NCBI GenBank assembly: GCA_018873245.2
Contig: JAEMBT020000005.1
Location: forward strand, 9,286,001 to 9,350,000
DNA: 64,000 nucleotides
Origin: Archegozetes longisetosus
Lineage: Eukaryota > Arthropoda > Arachnida > Sarcoptiformes > Trhypochthoniidae
Direction of reading: 5' to 3'
Both the position numbers and the translations under genes were made by a program. The notes beneath the pieces are model-generated. The model saw nothing but the letters and a program-made list of their open reading frames with translations, was not told the origin of the DNA and searched no databases. Shown piece by piece: positions 1 through 11,673 of the stretch (the stretch's first letter is position 1; every line of letters begins with the position of its first letter).

Positions 1-619
1 ATGCCCAGTACTTATTTTTTTTCTCGAGACGCATGTAAGAAACTTATTCTCTAATAGTCGATAATTTATTATTACTCTACTTAGAAAACTTTGCAAATAT
101 TCATTAATATCATTTAATTTACTGAAAGGGTTTTCGATAGCAGTGAGTAAAATATGAAAGTCTTGATCAGCAGTTGTTTCGTGGGCTTCGTGCTTTATGC
201 AGTCTCCACTTTTCCTGTTCTCTCATATTGTACTTGTCTATCCATTTTCTCATGCAGTTCACACGTTTGATAGCACGAAAGCTATCTCTATAGGTTTATA
301 ATTAGTACCAAGGAAAAGCAATCAAATACCTTTCTATCCCATGAAGTAGTTGACCGCGTCTCCAAACTATTTGATCCAAAAATTTTATATTAAAATAGAG
401 TTTTTTTTAACTAAACTCATATAAAAGCTGCAAACATGTGAATAAGCAAAGCAAAGTCTCAATAGATAATAGTTTAATTTTTTAGGCAAACTTTTCATTA
501 GAGAAATCACGAGTTTAATTAATATGAACTTAACAAAAAAGTTCACAAAGTTTTTCTCAAATTTATTGCTAATATATTAAAGTATCACTACTTTGAGAAT
601 TTCTGTACAATAATTCTCT

Positions 620-1010
620 AATCCATTTAAATTAAACTTAAAGGAATTGCAATAAAGTGAATACTTTCTAGAGTAGTGCCACTTCTAAGGCTACTATCCA
701 TGTGTTTTTGTTTGAGATCTTCTTTATAATAATTAGCCAAAATCAATGAATTCATAGCTTAATCTGCTTCAACACAATCAGTGCAAGGATATTTGATAAA
801 GAGTGATAAACATATAAATATCTTTCTATTTTGACTAAGTTTTAATTTCTTTTCTGTCTGTTTTCTCTGGGCTCTTGAATTATCAGTAAATTTCTGATCA
901 AAATAATCGAAACTTGTTTCGAGTATTGATTTGTAGCAATAAATGTGTTTGTTTACTATTTTGAACTCGATATCACTAAATTTCCGATTGATGAAAAGTT
1001 TCAAATTTCT
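620..1010 (-). pseudogene. BTB/POZ domain gene fragment with premature stop
   Basis: The minus-strand frame from about 1010 reads as the start of a BTB/POZ domain: FINRKFSDIEF, then a Y-K-S-I-L motif and DYFDQKF. The same frame meets a TAA at 759-761. It then continues in frame with text typical of the later BTB part: ILANYYKEDLKQ followed by GTTLES, matching the usual 'L-A-x-x-Y...D-L-K' and 'T-L-E-S' pattern. BTB proteins are dimerising adaptors, often for Cul3 ubiquitin ligases; which subfamily this was cannot be told. The in-frame stop and the lack of a clear continuation below 620 make it a probable pseudogene. An acceptor-like AG lies just before the Leu-Glu-Arg-Asn start of the segment, so it may be an internal exon. 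Confidence 0.55.
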
Positions 1011-2533
1011 TTCGAGCTACTGGTTGTTAGTTGCTATGAAATTGAATAATTATCGAGATTTTGCGGTTTTCGTATATATTGTTTAAAATATCGTGCATTG
1101 ATTTGAATGGAATTTCCTCAGTGAAATTATTTATTATTTTTTATATTTACCTCAAACATTTACCACAGTACCCATTTTAGGTACTGAAAATTATCATCTC
1201 TTACTATAACTAATACTTCTTACTGAAGTTAAGACATTTTTATCTTTAATAAATATTTTTAGTTATCATACTTATTTATCAAATTGAGTCTATTTCTATA
1301 CTTGCATGCATATGGAAATTAATCTTTAGCATTAATAAAATTTTATGTGTTGAACTAAGAAATTTATTTGACTTTTACGAATAATTTACTTAAGTAACAA
1401 AACAAACAGTAACAGCCTGCATTCAACATTTGAAGGATAAGATCATGAATGATATCTCTAAGCTTTTAGACAAATATTTTTATTCATAAGAGAATCATAT
1501 TTTATTTAAATAAATTTGAACAAGCACGAGAAAATTGATAATAAATTATCGAAGCTTTATATAATAGAAATTCATTTTGCGGCTACTATTAGATTTACAT
1601 TAATAGCTATCTTCAATATACAAATGTTTAACTTTTTCGATAACTTAATATTGATTAATTCGATCAAGAATTATTTTTTCGTTAAATATATAAAATGTTA
1701 TACATTTAATGTTTGTTTTGATTGAAATTTTTATTTAAATGAGTTTTTTATGTTTACCCTACGATAAAGTATGCGCTCATCTATTATGATGAGAGTTTAC
1801 TTTGATGTTAAAAAATCTCCGGCATACAACTGATAATCCTATCACTTGTTTGTTGAAACATTATTCAAAGCAAAAAAATATAGAAACTAGCGAAATACTG
1901 GCTGTGCAAAAATCTTATCCCAGAAAATATTAATTTGAGATTAGATAGAGAAAGCAATTGAGGCTTCAAGAATTATTCCGTTTTGAATCCAAGAGTATGA
2001 ATTTAATTCTTTTTTATGCATGAGTTTCAAGAAACTGGCATTTTGGCCACAACAAACACAGAAAATTGAAATTTTTAAAGGGTTAATAAATTATACAGTA
2101 AAATGAAAACACTGAATATTATTGCACAGTTATGGTCAAATAATTTTCTTTTTATCAATCCCAATCTGATGCACGAAGAGCAAAATTTCAAAAGTTTGTT
2201 CACTCATTCAGCTACTTTTGAATATATATTAAGCTTAAAACATGAATCGCCTGATTTTAATGCAATGAACAACCCAACGATCACTGTTAATCAAATGGAT
2301 AATGCACTTTTAAGTCAAAAACAAATACATGATTCAGCACAATATCAAATCTATGACCTATTCACAATATGTGGGACAATAATTATCAGTTTTCATTATC
2401 AGTTACGAGTCAAGTGTTGGTTTTATTCACAAAATTAATTTTTGAACTATTAAACTATTAAATTTTTATGCTGTCCCTAATTTTTCATCTCTACACGTCA
2501 GGAGTTAGAAGAAAACTATTTGTAGTCGATTGT
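1011..2533. other. A+T-rich stretch without a supported gene
   Basis: No domain, splice pattern or repeat stands out. A 111-codon ATG-started frame on the plus strand at 2103-2438 is about as long as the longest chance frame expected in DNA of this composition, and its product resembles nothing I recognise. Confidence 0.5.
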
Positions 2534-3064
2534 ACGGTCGATCGATAAAAGTTATGCATAGATCCCGGATTAATCTCTGATGCATTTGGATAGGATAAGA
2601 GGGACGAGACAGAAATTGAAACCATAAGTTTATAGAGTCAAATTATAGCATTACTCAGTAATAAAAAAACATGAGTAATAATGTTATTCGTAGCTGAAGT
2701 CAGTTTACTTGATATTCATAATAAAAACAATAAGTCATAGAATGAAAGTCACTGATCAAAATATTTCAATCAAAATAGATCAACAGTCGACTGTGATTCA
2801 ATCTAAATAATTTTGATGACGAGTTGGATCGCCCTCTCGAGCTATCACTTCTTGCAACCGATATGGCATCGACTCAACTAACTTAATACAAAGATGAGTC
2901 AAAGTCTATTATATCAGAGTTCCAAACTATTTTTTGAGTATTCATTTATTGATTAATATCACTGAACCAAATACCGATCTGAATGAGTTGTTGAGCCCTT
3001 AGGTTTATCAACTCTTCTGCATCTTTTTAGTGATGACAAATACACAACTTTTATCTGTCGACGG
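2534..3064 (-). mobile_element. Tc1/mariner-like deletion derivative, copy 1
   Basis: The element starts after a TA at 2532-2533 with GATCGATAAAAGTTATGCAT, and its right end (about 3043-3064) is the degenerate reverse complement. Near 2815-2885 the minus strand encodes a Tc1-type C-terminal motif, LVESMPYRLQEVIAREGDPT. It is about 530 bp, so most of the transposase gene is gone. A close second copy lies at 22713-23238 in the same orientation. The TA that should follow the right end reads AA, and the inverted arm described next abuts it. Confidence 0.75.
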
Positions 3065-3065
3065 A

Positions 3066-3189
3066 ACAATACTTTTTATAAGAGTGTGAGTTTGCGCAGT
3101 ATAGTCAGTTCTGATAGGACTTCAATTTTCTAAGTCTTTTAATATCGCATTTTCAATCTTCAAATAACTAATTAATAATCCAAACAACT
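3066..3189. repeat. Left inverted arm of the transposon nest
   Basis: This stretch is the reverse complement of 12966-13106, with roughly four of five bases matching by eye (shared blocks include AAGAGTGTGAGTTTGC and AATCCAAACAACTTA). The arm continues beyond the pogo-type insertion, as 6649-6657, and ends at the CAGGGCTC at 6919. So it was once continuous and has been split by later insertions. Confidence 0.65.
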
Positions 3190-3249
3190 TATCGGAGAAA
3201 TACCATTAGGGGACATCACCATTAAGGGACAGTACATAGTATAAGAATA

Positions 3250-3330
3250 GACACTCATACAAAGGTCCATGATATTTGATAACGTCCCAATAAAAAGGAG
3301 TCGAATTTCATGAACCTTTGTATGAGTGTC
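3250..3330. repeat. Small hairpin repeat inside the pogo-type element
   Basis: The arms 3250-3272 and 3308-3330 are near-perfect reverse complements (GACACTCATACAAAGGT and its complement) around a loop of about 35 nt. It may be a tiny nested MITE or a subterminal structure of the host element. Confidence 0.6.
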
Positions 3331-4016
3331 CAATTTAATTTCATAACTAGTGATACTTAAGTTTAAGAAAAAATTGAGGAATAAATTTTATTAAGAAAAA
3401 TATTTATTTTAACAGTTTTTAAACACAAAATAAACTATAAATACAAAATAATTTGCCAAAAAATTATCACGAAAAAAAATTTCGTTAGAAAATTGAGCAA
3501 CTTATGGAATGAATTGATAAATGAAAAGTGAAATTTGATAAATCATTAATCAGATCAACCTAAAGCAAAGGAAGAAATTTATATTGTATAAAGTGAAAGA
3601 AATATTTCTGTGTTTAACATACCGCTGAAAAGATAATCAAACTTTTCTAAGTCTGTGTGAAGAGGACAATACCATTGAATAGCTCAAATCTTAGAAAAAT
3701 TAATCTATATATCAAATTGTTTAAACTCTTTTGAAGAATAAATTACCGCATCTTCTTCCAAAAATATCAATGAAACAGTGCAATAAGAATGGAATTTTAG
3801 AGGACATTAAGTTTATAACATTCAACCCAAATATCTATCTCTCCACTCTCTACAGAATAGACTGATTTTTCCTCATTACAAATGGAACAAGTACCATCCC
3901 AAAAAATGATTGATTCAATTTTTTGGGCGGTGACCGAGGATTCAAAGTCATATTTTCGGCATGAGCTCTCTTTTGTCGTTTAGCTATTGTTAGAATTGTA
4001 TAAAGATAAGAATGAA

Positions 4017-5685
4017 TTAATCAAGATAATGGAATCGTATACTCATAGGAGGTGTAGATGCAGAACTTGAAGGTTGTGAAAGTCTATCTACGAGGCGATC
4101 AAACAGATACTTATCTGCTGGTGTGGAGGCAGTATTATTTGGGGAAGAGTTAAGAATTTCTTCACTGAATTCTCGGATGTTATTTTGGTTCCAAGGAATA
4201 ACTGCTTCCAACAAATCCTTTTCAGAATAAGAATCTTTATCAAGTGGAACGATACCTGCTTTTCTGAAACCGTTGACACCATATTCAGATTTCTCTTGTA
4301 ATATTTGCCACAACGTCTTAATGCAACTACTAAACTCTTATTTTAAAATCTTAAAAGGATCAAAATAATTTTTAAATCATCGAAAAATGTTATTATCAAA
4401 TACCCACCTTGCGTTTATTTTCCTCCTCGAAATCCTTAACAATAGTTGACCAAAAGGTCTTTAATGGTCCAAAAACGCTAAGATCGAGCGGCTGCAATAT
4501 ATGAGTTGAGTGTGATGGTAAACGGACCAGCTCAACGTTGTTATCATGGGTGGCTTTGATAACTTCATAGGAAGTATGAGATGTATGTCCATCAAGAATA
4601 AGGAAAAGTGGTCCTTTGTATCCCATTGGGCGATATTTATGGGCTTCGGGGATGAAGACATATTGGAACCATTCCAAGATCTCAGAATTCATCCATCCAG
4701 AGAGAGAGACATTGAAATGAGCCTCATCCCAATCAAGCTCAGTCTGTTTATAAATTTTCCCTTTATGAATAATTAAAGGCTTGAGAAGGTTACCAGAAGC
4801 TTTGGGGTAAAAAATGACTGTATTCGCAAGATTTTTCAGTTTACAGTGTATATACCGTTCACACAAGCATGGACCGTAGTGTACTCTCGGCCATTTCCAT
4901 AAGTGGTACGATGAACATTACGTACCCCTCGCTCAGCTATTACCATTTGATCTCCTGGAGCATGACAAAAGCCGGCCTCATCACAATTCCAAACGACATT
5001 TTTTAAAATATCAAGAGAAATGTTCTAGAGGAATATTCATAAAAGTAATTTATCACAAGATCAATGTATCAAACCTTGAAAGACTCTTCTAGAATATCAT
5101 AGAAACGATTTAACTTTTCTTTAGTCATCGATTCTACTCTCTTGCGGTCAAGTTTGTCGGTTTTTCTCAAAGAGAGTTCTTTATGTCTACTTAAAAATTG
5201 GGAAACCCAACTATATGATGAACTTTGTCGAATACCAACCTTTCCTTCTTTTGCAAGATATTCATGAACAAGCCTGATACATTTAATATCGAGGAATAAT
5301 AATTCAAATTTTATCAATAATATATACCTTTGAAAGTCATTTTTTGTGTAACCTCAACCAAGCCTCGCCATAACTTTAAGGTAATCACAGAAAGTCTTTT
5401 CTTCTACTGGGTTAAGCAAATTTTGGTTTCCGACATGTCTGTACTCATGCAACTGAAAATCAATTTGTTAAGTACTTAATTTATCGAGATTTCAATGTTA
5501 TTTGTACGTTATCATCAATATAACAATGAAATGCACTTTTAGAAACTTGGGAATGATCAGCAGTCTCACGTACTGACATCCTCTCGTTCTTTATCACATA
5601 CTCACTCTCTCCTTTGAATGAGTGCCAGTATGCTAGAGCGGAAAGCATGCATTTCGAAGCGTCACCTTTAGAGTAGTTCTGAAAT
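4017..5685 (-). pseudogene. pogo/Tigger-like transposase with introns, disrupted
   Basis: Order on the minus strand: a psq-type helix-turn-helix exon (about 5685-5510, with MSVRETADHSQVSKSAFH); a segment with YLKVMARLG then an in-frame TGA then GYTKNDFQ; a CENP-B-like DNA-binding part (SWVSQFLSRHKELSLRKTDK); and a DDE domain with DEAGF, LILDGHTSH and HILQPLDLSVFGPLK. The second and third catalytic Asp are 35 residues apart (DD35D). Three GT-AG introns fit by phase: 5274-5327 (54 nt), 5025-5074 (50 nt) and 4317-4407 (91 nt). The TGA near 5367 and a frame break near 4850, between HACVNG and NTVIFYPKASGN, suggest it is inactive. Such transposases cut and paste DNA in the nucleus. A domesticated gene is unlikely because terminal repeats flank it. 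Confidence 0.8.
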
Positions 5686-6657
5686 TTATTTTAATAAGAT
5701 TGTTATCAAAAAAGTATTTTCATTTGTTTTAATTGAAAAATTTGAGTTTTAAAGTTTAAAAAATTCGAAAGGGAATCCCTATGAAACAGTGACTACGCGG
5801 GACGGCAAGTGAGTCCTTGACCAGTTCTCCCCACTGGTCACCTCAGGGTGAATACACAAGTTGAATTGTCCCATCTTGAAGAACCTATCGAAATAGTTTC
5901 TGTTAGAGTTGTTAGTTTCAAAAATTAGTTCAATTATTGTATGACTCGGAAAACCTATTGAAATAATTTTCATTAAAGAACTGTTAGTTCAAAAATTAGT
6001 TCAGTTGTTGCGTTTTTATTTTAAATATTTCATCAAACATGACATTTTAGAAAAGTTTGATTTTTGTTTAAAACGAAAGTAATTGTTAATATTTCAAATA
6101 AGTTTTGCAAACTTATGTTCTAGATTTTTATCATTAGCCCTCGTAATAAAAAGTATCCATTGTCATCAAAAGTTTCCTCGTCATTAAAAGTATTGCCCTC
6201 ATCGTGAGCTATTTTAAATGTTTAAAATTTTTAAGACTAAATTTTTATTTCTTAAATTTATTTATTAAAGTAATTCAAAGAAAAAGTTAATAAAATTACT
6301 TAAATGGGGTAAAACAAAATTCTAAACTGATTAATAGTTTTTATGAATAGACTTTTTTCATTAAATTTTCTTTTAAATAAATAAAAATTTTAAGACACTG
6401 ACCCTTCGCTTTTTCACAGTCCTCGTTGTATTAATCTTATCCTTTGGCATAATTTAACTATAAATCGAAAAATATATGATTTAAATATAGACTAGAGTTA
6501 AGTTGTATTGAAAGCTGACTATAGACAAAATCGTCCCAAAACATTAAACTTGTCCCAAACTTCAAAACATAGCTTTTGTTTACAGCGTCCCAAAGTCTAG
6601 CATTAGTGTCCCTTAATGGTGGTGTCCCCTAATGGAATTTCTCCAATATTAGTTATA

Positions 6658-6916
6658 CCTAGAATCACTAAAAACAAGTCAGTCATTTTCTATTCAATTT
6701 AAAACATGTTTCTGTTGTATTGGGGCTATGAATCAAATAATTTAAATCACAACTTTAATTAACACCCAAACAAATATAATGACAGCTAAATATCTTTACC
6801 CAAATTTTTAATTAGTCCACATTCTTGTTAAAACATTTGATTCCTAACATTATTAAAGATAAAAACATGTTCTCGATTAAACAGAAAATGACTGACTTGT
6901 TTTTAGTGGTTTTCGG
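6658..6916. mobile_element. TA-flanked MITE of 259 bp
   Basis: Inverted ends share CACTAAAAACAAGTCAGTCA (from about 6666 and the complement ending near 6911) and TA lies at both borders (6656-6657, 6917-6918). No coding capacity. It sits inside the inverted arm of the nest, immediately before the hAT end at 6919. Confidence 0.75.
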
Positions 6917-7287
6917 TACAGGGCTCTCATTTGAACGCAAATTTATTATTTTGCGCATTTCAATAGGGCTCTATCGATATATTGAATAATATGATACATT
7001 GATATAATGATATGATATACACTAGTATTCAAAATTTTTCAAAAGTTGAATACAGTTTTTAAACTTTTGATTGATACATAATTTTTACGCGATCTCTTAA
7101 TATAAACCGCATTTCTATTGTTTTTGTGATATAATATTGAGCGCAAATTATATACGAAGATCATTATACTATATAAAATTTTTATTCGCTTAGAAATCTA
7201 TGATAAAACTTTATTTCAGAAAGTTAATTCATTACGCAATTAAAATGTAAAAAATTTGATTCAAATACAATATAATTCAATTAATTG

Positions 7288-8097
7288 TTATAGAGTTTCA
7301 GACTCTACCTCTAAATTTTTGACATCATTAGAATTATTAGAATTAGAAATATTGGGGTAAAAAATTTCCGTTGTTATGTTTTGGCGCATTTCTTGTAAAG
7401 GATAAAATGAAACACAATTTAAGTTATTTGAATTCAAATAACTTTTAATTTTTAAATGAGCGTCAAGTGACGCTACACTTAAATAATTTCTTAATTTAGT
7501 TTTATTGAGGGACACTTGACTAAAAATTCTTTCTACAAATGCAGAGGATACTGGAAAGGTGAAGATGGCAAAAAACAAAGTTAGCTATAGGCTTATAGTT
7601 TGGAATTGTTAGATTAAGTAATGAGCTCCAAAATTTGTCAATCGGTAAATAAACGAATTGTTTTAAAGAATTATCATGTTGTAATTTGTTCCAAAGCATA
7701 TCAATCTCATCAGGTGAAAACTCATTTATGTTATTAAAATTCGGAAATCGCAAAAAAATTCTGTTAAATTCAGTGGTCGATTGCTATCAGTATTCATATT
7801 TAAAGCTGTTTGTGGCTCAAATGCACGAAATAAATTACTTATATTATCATTTTTAATAAATCTTTTACGTATTTCTTCTGCAGCAGTAACATGAAATTTC
7901 ACAATCTGTGCCAATACATGATCACAGATATTGTCGTATTTATCTAAATGAACTCTCAGACTGAAATTGATATAAATTGAATTGAAGTTCTTGTGAAATT
8001 GAGTTAATTTAGGATTGATCAGAAATATTTGTTTACCGCACTCGTTAAGATATGACTCTTCTATGAAATAATTAAGTAGAGTCTTATAAATAGAACT
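7288..8097 (-). pseudogene. hAT transposase, C-terminal part
   Basis: From 8097 downward the minus strand reads EESYLNECGKQIFL, VHLDKYDNICDHVL and KFHVTAAEEIRKRF. After frame changes it gives the hAT dimerisation motif VSSAFVERIFSQVSLNKTKL followed by RNYLSVASLDAHLKIK, close to the family pattern 'P-V-S-S-A-x-V-E-R-x-F-S'. At least one frameshift separates the parts (near 7730 and 7560). The exon text resumes on the far side of the 8104-8645 insertion with SDSVLLHIIYHQ and, further up, KSRTHIKDLYSLLKKEIVCA, confirming that the insertion split this gene. Confidence 0.75.
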
Positions 8098-8103
8098 AAT
8101 TTG

Positions 8104-8645
8104 AAACGGGACTGGTGGCTAAGATGCCCCCCGTTAACCGGTTCTCCAGGCTGGTATGGAGATACCGGCGTGTCGCTGCTTTATATAGTTAGAGGACAAG
8201 GGGTAAAGACTGAAGAGTACGTGCTCGATTAAGCACGGTACAACTTCAGCGGGTCAGAGGTACTGGGTTAAGAAAGGAAAAGACTACGTGTTTTGATAGA
8301 GGGATTTATTATATTGATATATTAACGGATTAACAGATTATAGGCAGATTTTTAGATAATCCTAACGGATTATTACTTAAGGTATTTACATATTTATATT
8401 ATCACAGTTAACAATTATAATAACATTAATTTTGGATACAATGAAATTAGATATCTACATAAGTGCAAAAATGGTAGTGACTATTATATTTTGGTTAATG
8501 CATTTAAATGTATAGATTTATGAAGTGTTGTTTAATTCAATTGCAATTAAGATAATTAGCAATTTAGAAAGTTTTGAACACTTGATAATGTTATGGAACA
8601 CCGGTTGCCGGAAGATGGCGACAGGGGTTCCATTAGCTCGTTTCA
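8104..8645. mobile_element. About 540-bp insertion inside the hAT gene
   Basis: The hAT reading frame stops at 8098 and resumes after 8645. AATTTG lies at both borders (8098-8103 and 8646-8651), consistent with a target-site duplication of about six bases. The ends AAACGGG and CTCGTTT are weakly inverted. The first 200 bp are GC-richer than the surroundings. No reading frame is recognisable, so the class is unknown. Confidence 0.55.
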
Positions 8646-9430
8646 AATTTGATGGTAAATAATATGGAGCAAAACACTATCAGACTGAAATAATAAATTC
8701 ATTTAATTTTAAGCCTTAAAATAGTTGTTTAACAGCTTTTAAGATGTTTGAATATGCTTTACATTGCTTCCTATGGGATAATGAGAAGAAAGCACAGACT
8801 ATTTCTTTTTTAAGAAGTGAATATAAGTCTTTAATATGTGTACGTGACTTGAATATGTAGTAATTTTTATTCAGAAAGGACCATCAAATTTAAGCTAAGT
8901 ATAACAATATGTATATCGTTGTAAAGTATTTTTCATACTGATTTCAACAAAACTTGAATGAAAGTTCTATGATGACCGATTCAAAAGTTAGGCTGACCAT
9001 TGGTCACTCATTGATACTGACCACTGACCACTGACCACTATAATATGGGGATCAAAATAAAGGAAATTCAAAGGTAGATTTATTAAAAGAAACCAAATCT
9101 TAATTAATTACCATTTTGGAAATATGAATTTTTGAAGGTGTGATTTTTAACATTATAGGTAAAGGAATTTTGTTTTTGTAAATTTATCAAACATACTTCT
9201 CTTCAAATAAATTTTCTTAAGACAATGAGAGATTACACTTTGAAATCCGTTTCTGATTCAGATTTATGATGTGACCAATTAGATAGACTAAGGGTTTTAT
9301 CACAAAGTGTATATGATTTATAGTTTGCCGTTTTTGTGTGATTAAAGAGGGGATACTGGATTTTAACCGCTGCTTTTTGTTTTTATAATTTCATCAATTT
9401 TGCTTCATGGAAATACGTTTTTTATTGTTA

Positions 9431-10354
9431 GGACAGGGGAGTACGTACTCGTAGTCGTACGTGTCCTAGTGTATTAGTAAAATGGGTAGATGGTACCTTT
9501 TGGGGGCACCTACTTTTGATGAGGTATTCTTATAGAACTCGTCAAGCTGGTTCAGAATATGTATATGACACAGGGTCAAAAAGGTCATCTTCAAGGTCAT
9601 TTCGAGGTCAAATCTCCAAGTGACATTAGCCGGTAGATGGTGCCTTTTAAGGGCACATACTTTTGATATTCGATCATAATAGTATTCGATGTAGTGAGTC
9701 GAATGATATATTACATGCCCATATTCTATCCATAAATTACGTAAAAATGAAATATTCTAAAAACTCAAAAATAGTTCTATCGCTAGGTATACCCTCCGAA
9801 ATTCGATATAAGATAATTCTCTATAAAATAATTAAGTATCCACGTGCGTGATTTAATCTAAGTGAAAATTGCGTCAGGTCGCAACGCAAGGAACGCGAAG
9901 CGTTCCGAGTGAAGCGATCTGAAGCTATCTTCAGCTTAGGTTAGATCGGGTTCGTAGTGGTTAGGTTAAACAAGTCGCTATTAGGTACTTTGGGAGAGAG
10001 ATGAATGAAGTGTGGGTGTCTGGGGTGGTCAGGTAGGTGCCTGAGTTGGTCGGGTGGGTGCCTGGATATATAAAAAACCAAAATTTTCACGTAATTTATG
10101 GATAAAACATGGCATGTTATATATCGTTAGACTCCTCACATCGAGTACTATTAGAATCGATCATTAAAAGTATGTGCCATTAAAAGGCACCATCTACCGG
10201 CTAATGTCATTTTTGGAGATTTGAACTCGAAATGACCTTGGAGATGACCTTTTTGACCATTGGGTCATATACATATTCTGAATCAGCTTGACGAGTTCTA
10301 TAAGAATATATCATCTAAAGTAGGTGCCCCCAAAAGTACGAGCTCGTACTGTCC
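9431..10354. mobile_element. Foldback element with roughly 300-bp inverted arms
   Basis: The arms 9431-9735 and 10090-10354 are reverse complements over nearly their whole length (shared blocks such as GACGAGTTCTATAAGAATA, GGTAGATGGTGCCTTTT and ATTAGCCGGTAGATGG, read in opposite directions). The outer ends are GGACAG and CTGTCC. Inside each arm a motif, GGTAGATGG-T-CCTTTT followed by GGGCAC, occurs twice about 145 bp apart. The core (about 9860-10075) is clearly richer in G and C than the window and contains small hairpins such as AACGCGAAGCGTT. No transposase is visible. It interrupts the hAT element. More GTAC-rich, GTCC-ended sequence follows to about 10510 and may be part of it. Confidence 0.75.
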
Positions 10355-11029
10355 AGGCTTTTTTTTATTGATCTTATGAGTTTTTATTGAATTTTATTGG
10401 TACGAGTCGTGCTGTCCTAGGTTTTTTCGTTAATTTTATGGGCTTTGGAAAATCTGGGACATTATGATTTGTACTATTAGTAGACTCGTATTATCGTACT
10501 ATCCCAGCCTCGCTATATATACACTACTTTCATCAGTTTCAAATATGTACGCTTTTAGCGCGTCATATACCCCTAATACGCGATTTACAGCTTAGGGATA
10601 TATTAATCATCTAGTCTTTCTTGGTTCCAAAAGATTATGCGGTGGTAAATGATTCACGAGTTGAAAGTGCCTAAATTCAACTCTTCGTTCACTGCTATTA
10701 CTGAAAAAAATTTACGGCACACGAAAGAAAATCCTCTGGTGATCATGGCAATTCTGAACATGCATGTTTTGATACGAGATGTATAGAATGGTAGATACAT
10801 TTTATCAACCAAATATGTGGTAAATTAGACTTCAATTTGAATATACTAAATTTTTATCACCAGACATTAAATTAGCTTCATCAGAGCCTAACCCTGTACA
10901 AGATTGAATGTATAGAGTGTTTTACTACAAACAGAAAATTTGAAATTCGTATAGCTTTTTTAGTGGTAAACTTAAACATTTAATTCGTCAAATAATAGCT
11001 AAAGAAATGAAGTTTTATTAAATCCCAGG

Positions 11030-11420
11030 ATATTGACCATTTTTCAATACAAAGATGAATTCAGTTGAATAGACTCATAAACATTTTTAAACAAAGTTAA
11101 ATTCCATATATGATTAATACAACCGTCAACACAGAAAGTCACCTCATCTGACATCAAAACATTGCTCAAGAAATTTCGTTTTCATTCATTTTAGACAAAA
11201 TTTATTCACAAAACTGAATTCGTGGCTTATAATCTATATGCCTCAAATCAAACTTTAAAACAATGCGATAGGGGTGAAGCTTGAGATATTGAGAGCTCTA
11301 CTAACTGACGCGTATGAAATGTCAAAATTTCTTTAACTCAGTTGAGAACCTCAGTTAACTCAGCTCTTCTCAAAGAAGTATTGGGATGAGATTTATACAG
11401 AGATTTAAATTTTTTTAATG
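11030..11420 (-). pseudogene. mariner/Tc1-related transposase fragment
   Basis: The minus strand, over several frames, reads TSLRRAELTEVLN, then HPYRIVLKFDLRHIDYKPRI and then MSDEVTFCVDGCINHIWN. These match the helix-turn-helix, the 'H-P-Y-K' linker and the first catalytic Asp region ('F-S-D-E-A-T-F-x-x-N-G') of IS630/Tc1/mariner-related elements common in arthropods. Stops and frameshifts are frequent, so it is dead. A fragment of a related N-terminus lies at 20105-20345. Confidence 0.65.
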
Positions 11421-11673
11421 TTTTCATTAGTTAATTTGGTTTTGTTGCGAAAAATACGCGATTTTCTAATGTCGTCTACTCTATAATGTGAAAACTCAAT
11501 GCAATAAATAAACGCTATTCGTTATAGAAGACCGTTATTTTCCGTTTTTTTTAAATGCTTTGAAGAGTTCGAACAACTGCATCGAAATTCGAATTCTTTA
11601 ACTAAGCATAAAATTACATTTGTAGTTTTAAAATGACGTACTATTTAATGAAATAAGTCCGCTAACATAAAAG

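Larger units (their letters stand above)
3192..6646. mobile_element. pogo/Tigger-type DNA transposon, about 3.45 kb
   Basis: Both ends carry a 40-bp inverted repeat (3192-3231 and 6607-6646; core ATTAGGGGACA and CCATTAAGGGACA) with only a few mismatches. TA dinucleotides flank both sides (3190-3191 and 6647-6648), the duplication expected for the Tc1/mariner/pogo superfamily. Inside, on the minus strand, is a CENP-B/pogo-like transposase. A direct duplication of about 60 bp lies at 5881-5940 and 5952-6010. The element split the inverted arm of the surrounding nest and is therefore younger than it. Confidence 0.85.

Noticed and set aside
2103..2438. 111-codon ATG frame on the plus strand
   Set aside because: In DNA this A+T-rich about one frame of this length is expected by chance across six frames of the window; no domain, splice or promoter support.
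4546..4776. 76-codon plus-strand frame
   Set aside because: Antisense shadow of the pogo-type transposase catalytic domain.
8104..8320. tRNA or rRNA gene in the GC-richer patch
   Set aside because: No cloverleaf, no A/B box pair and no rRNA-like core could be recognised.
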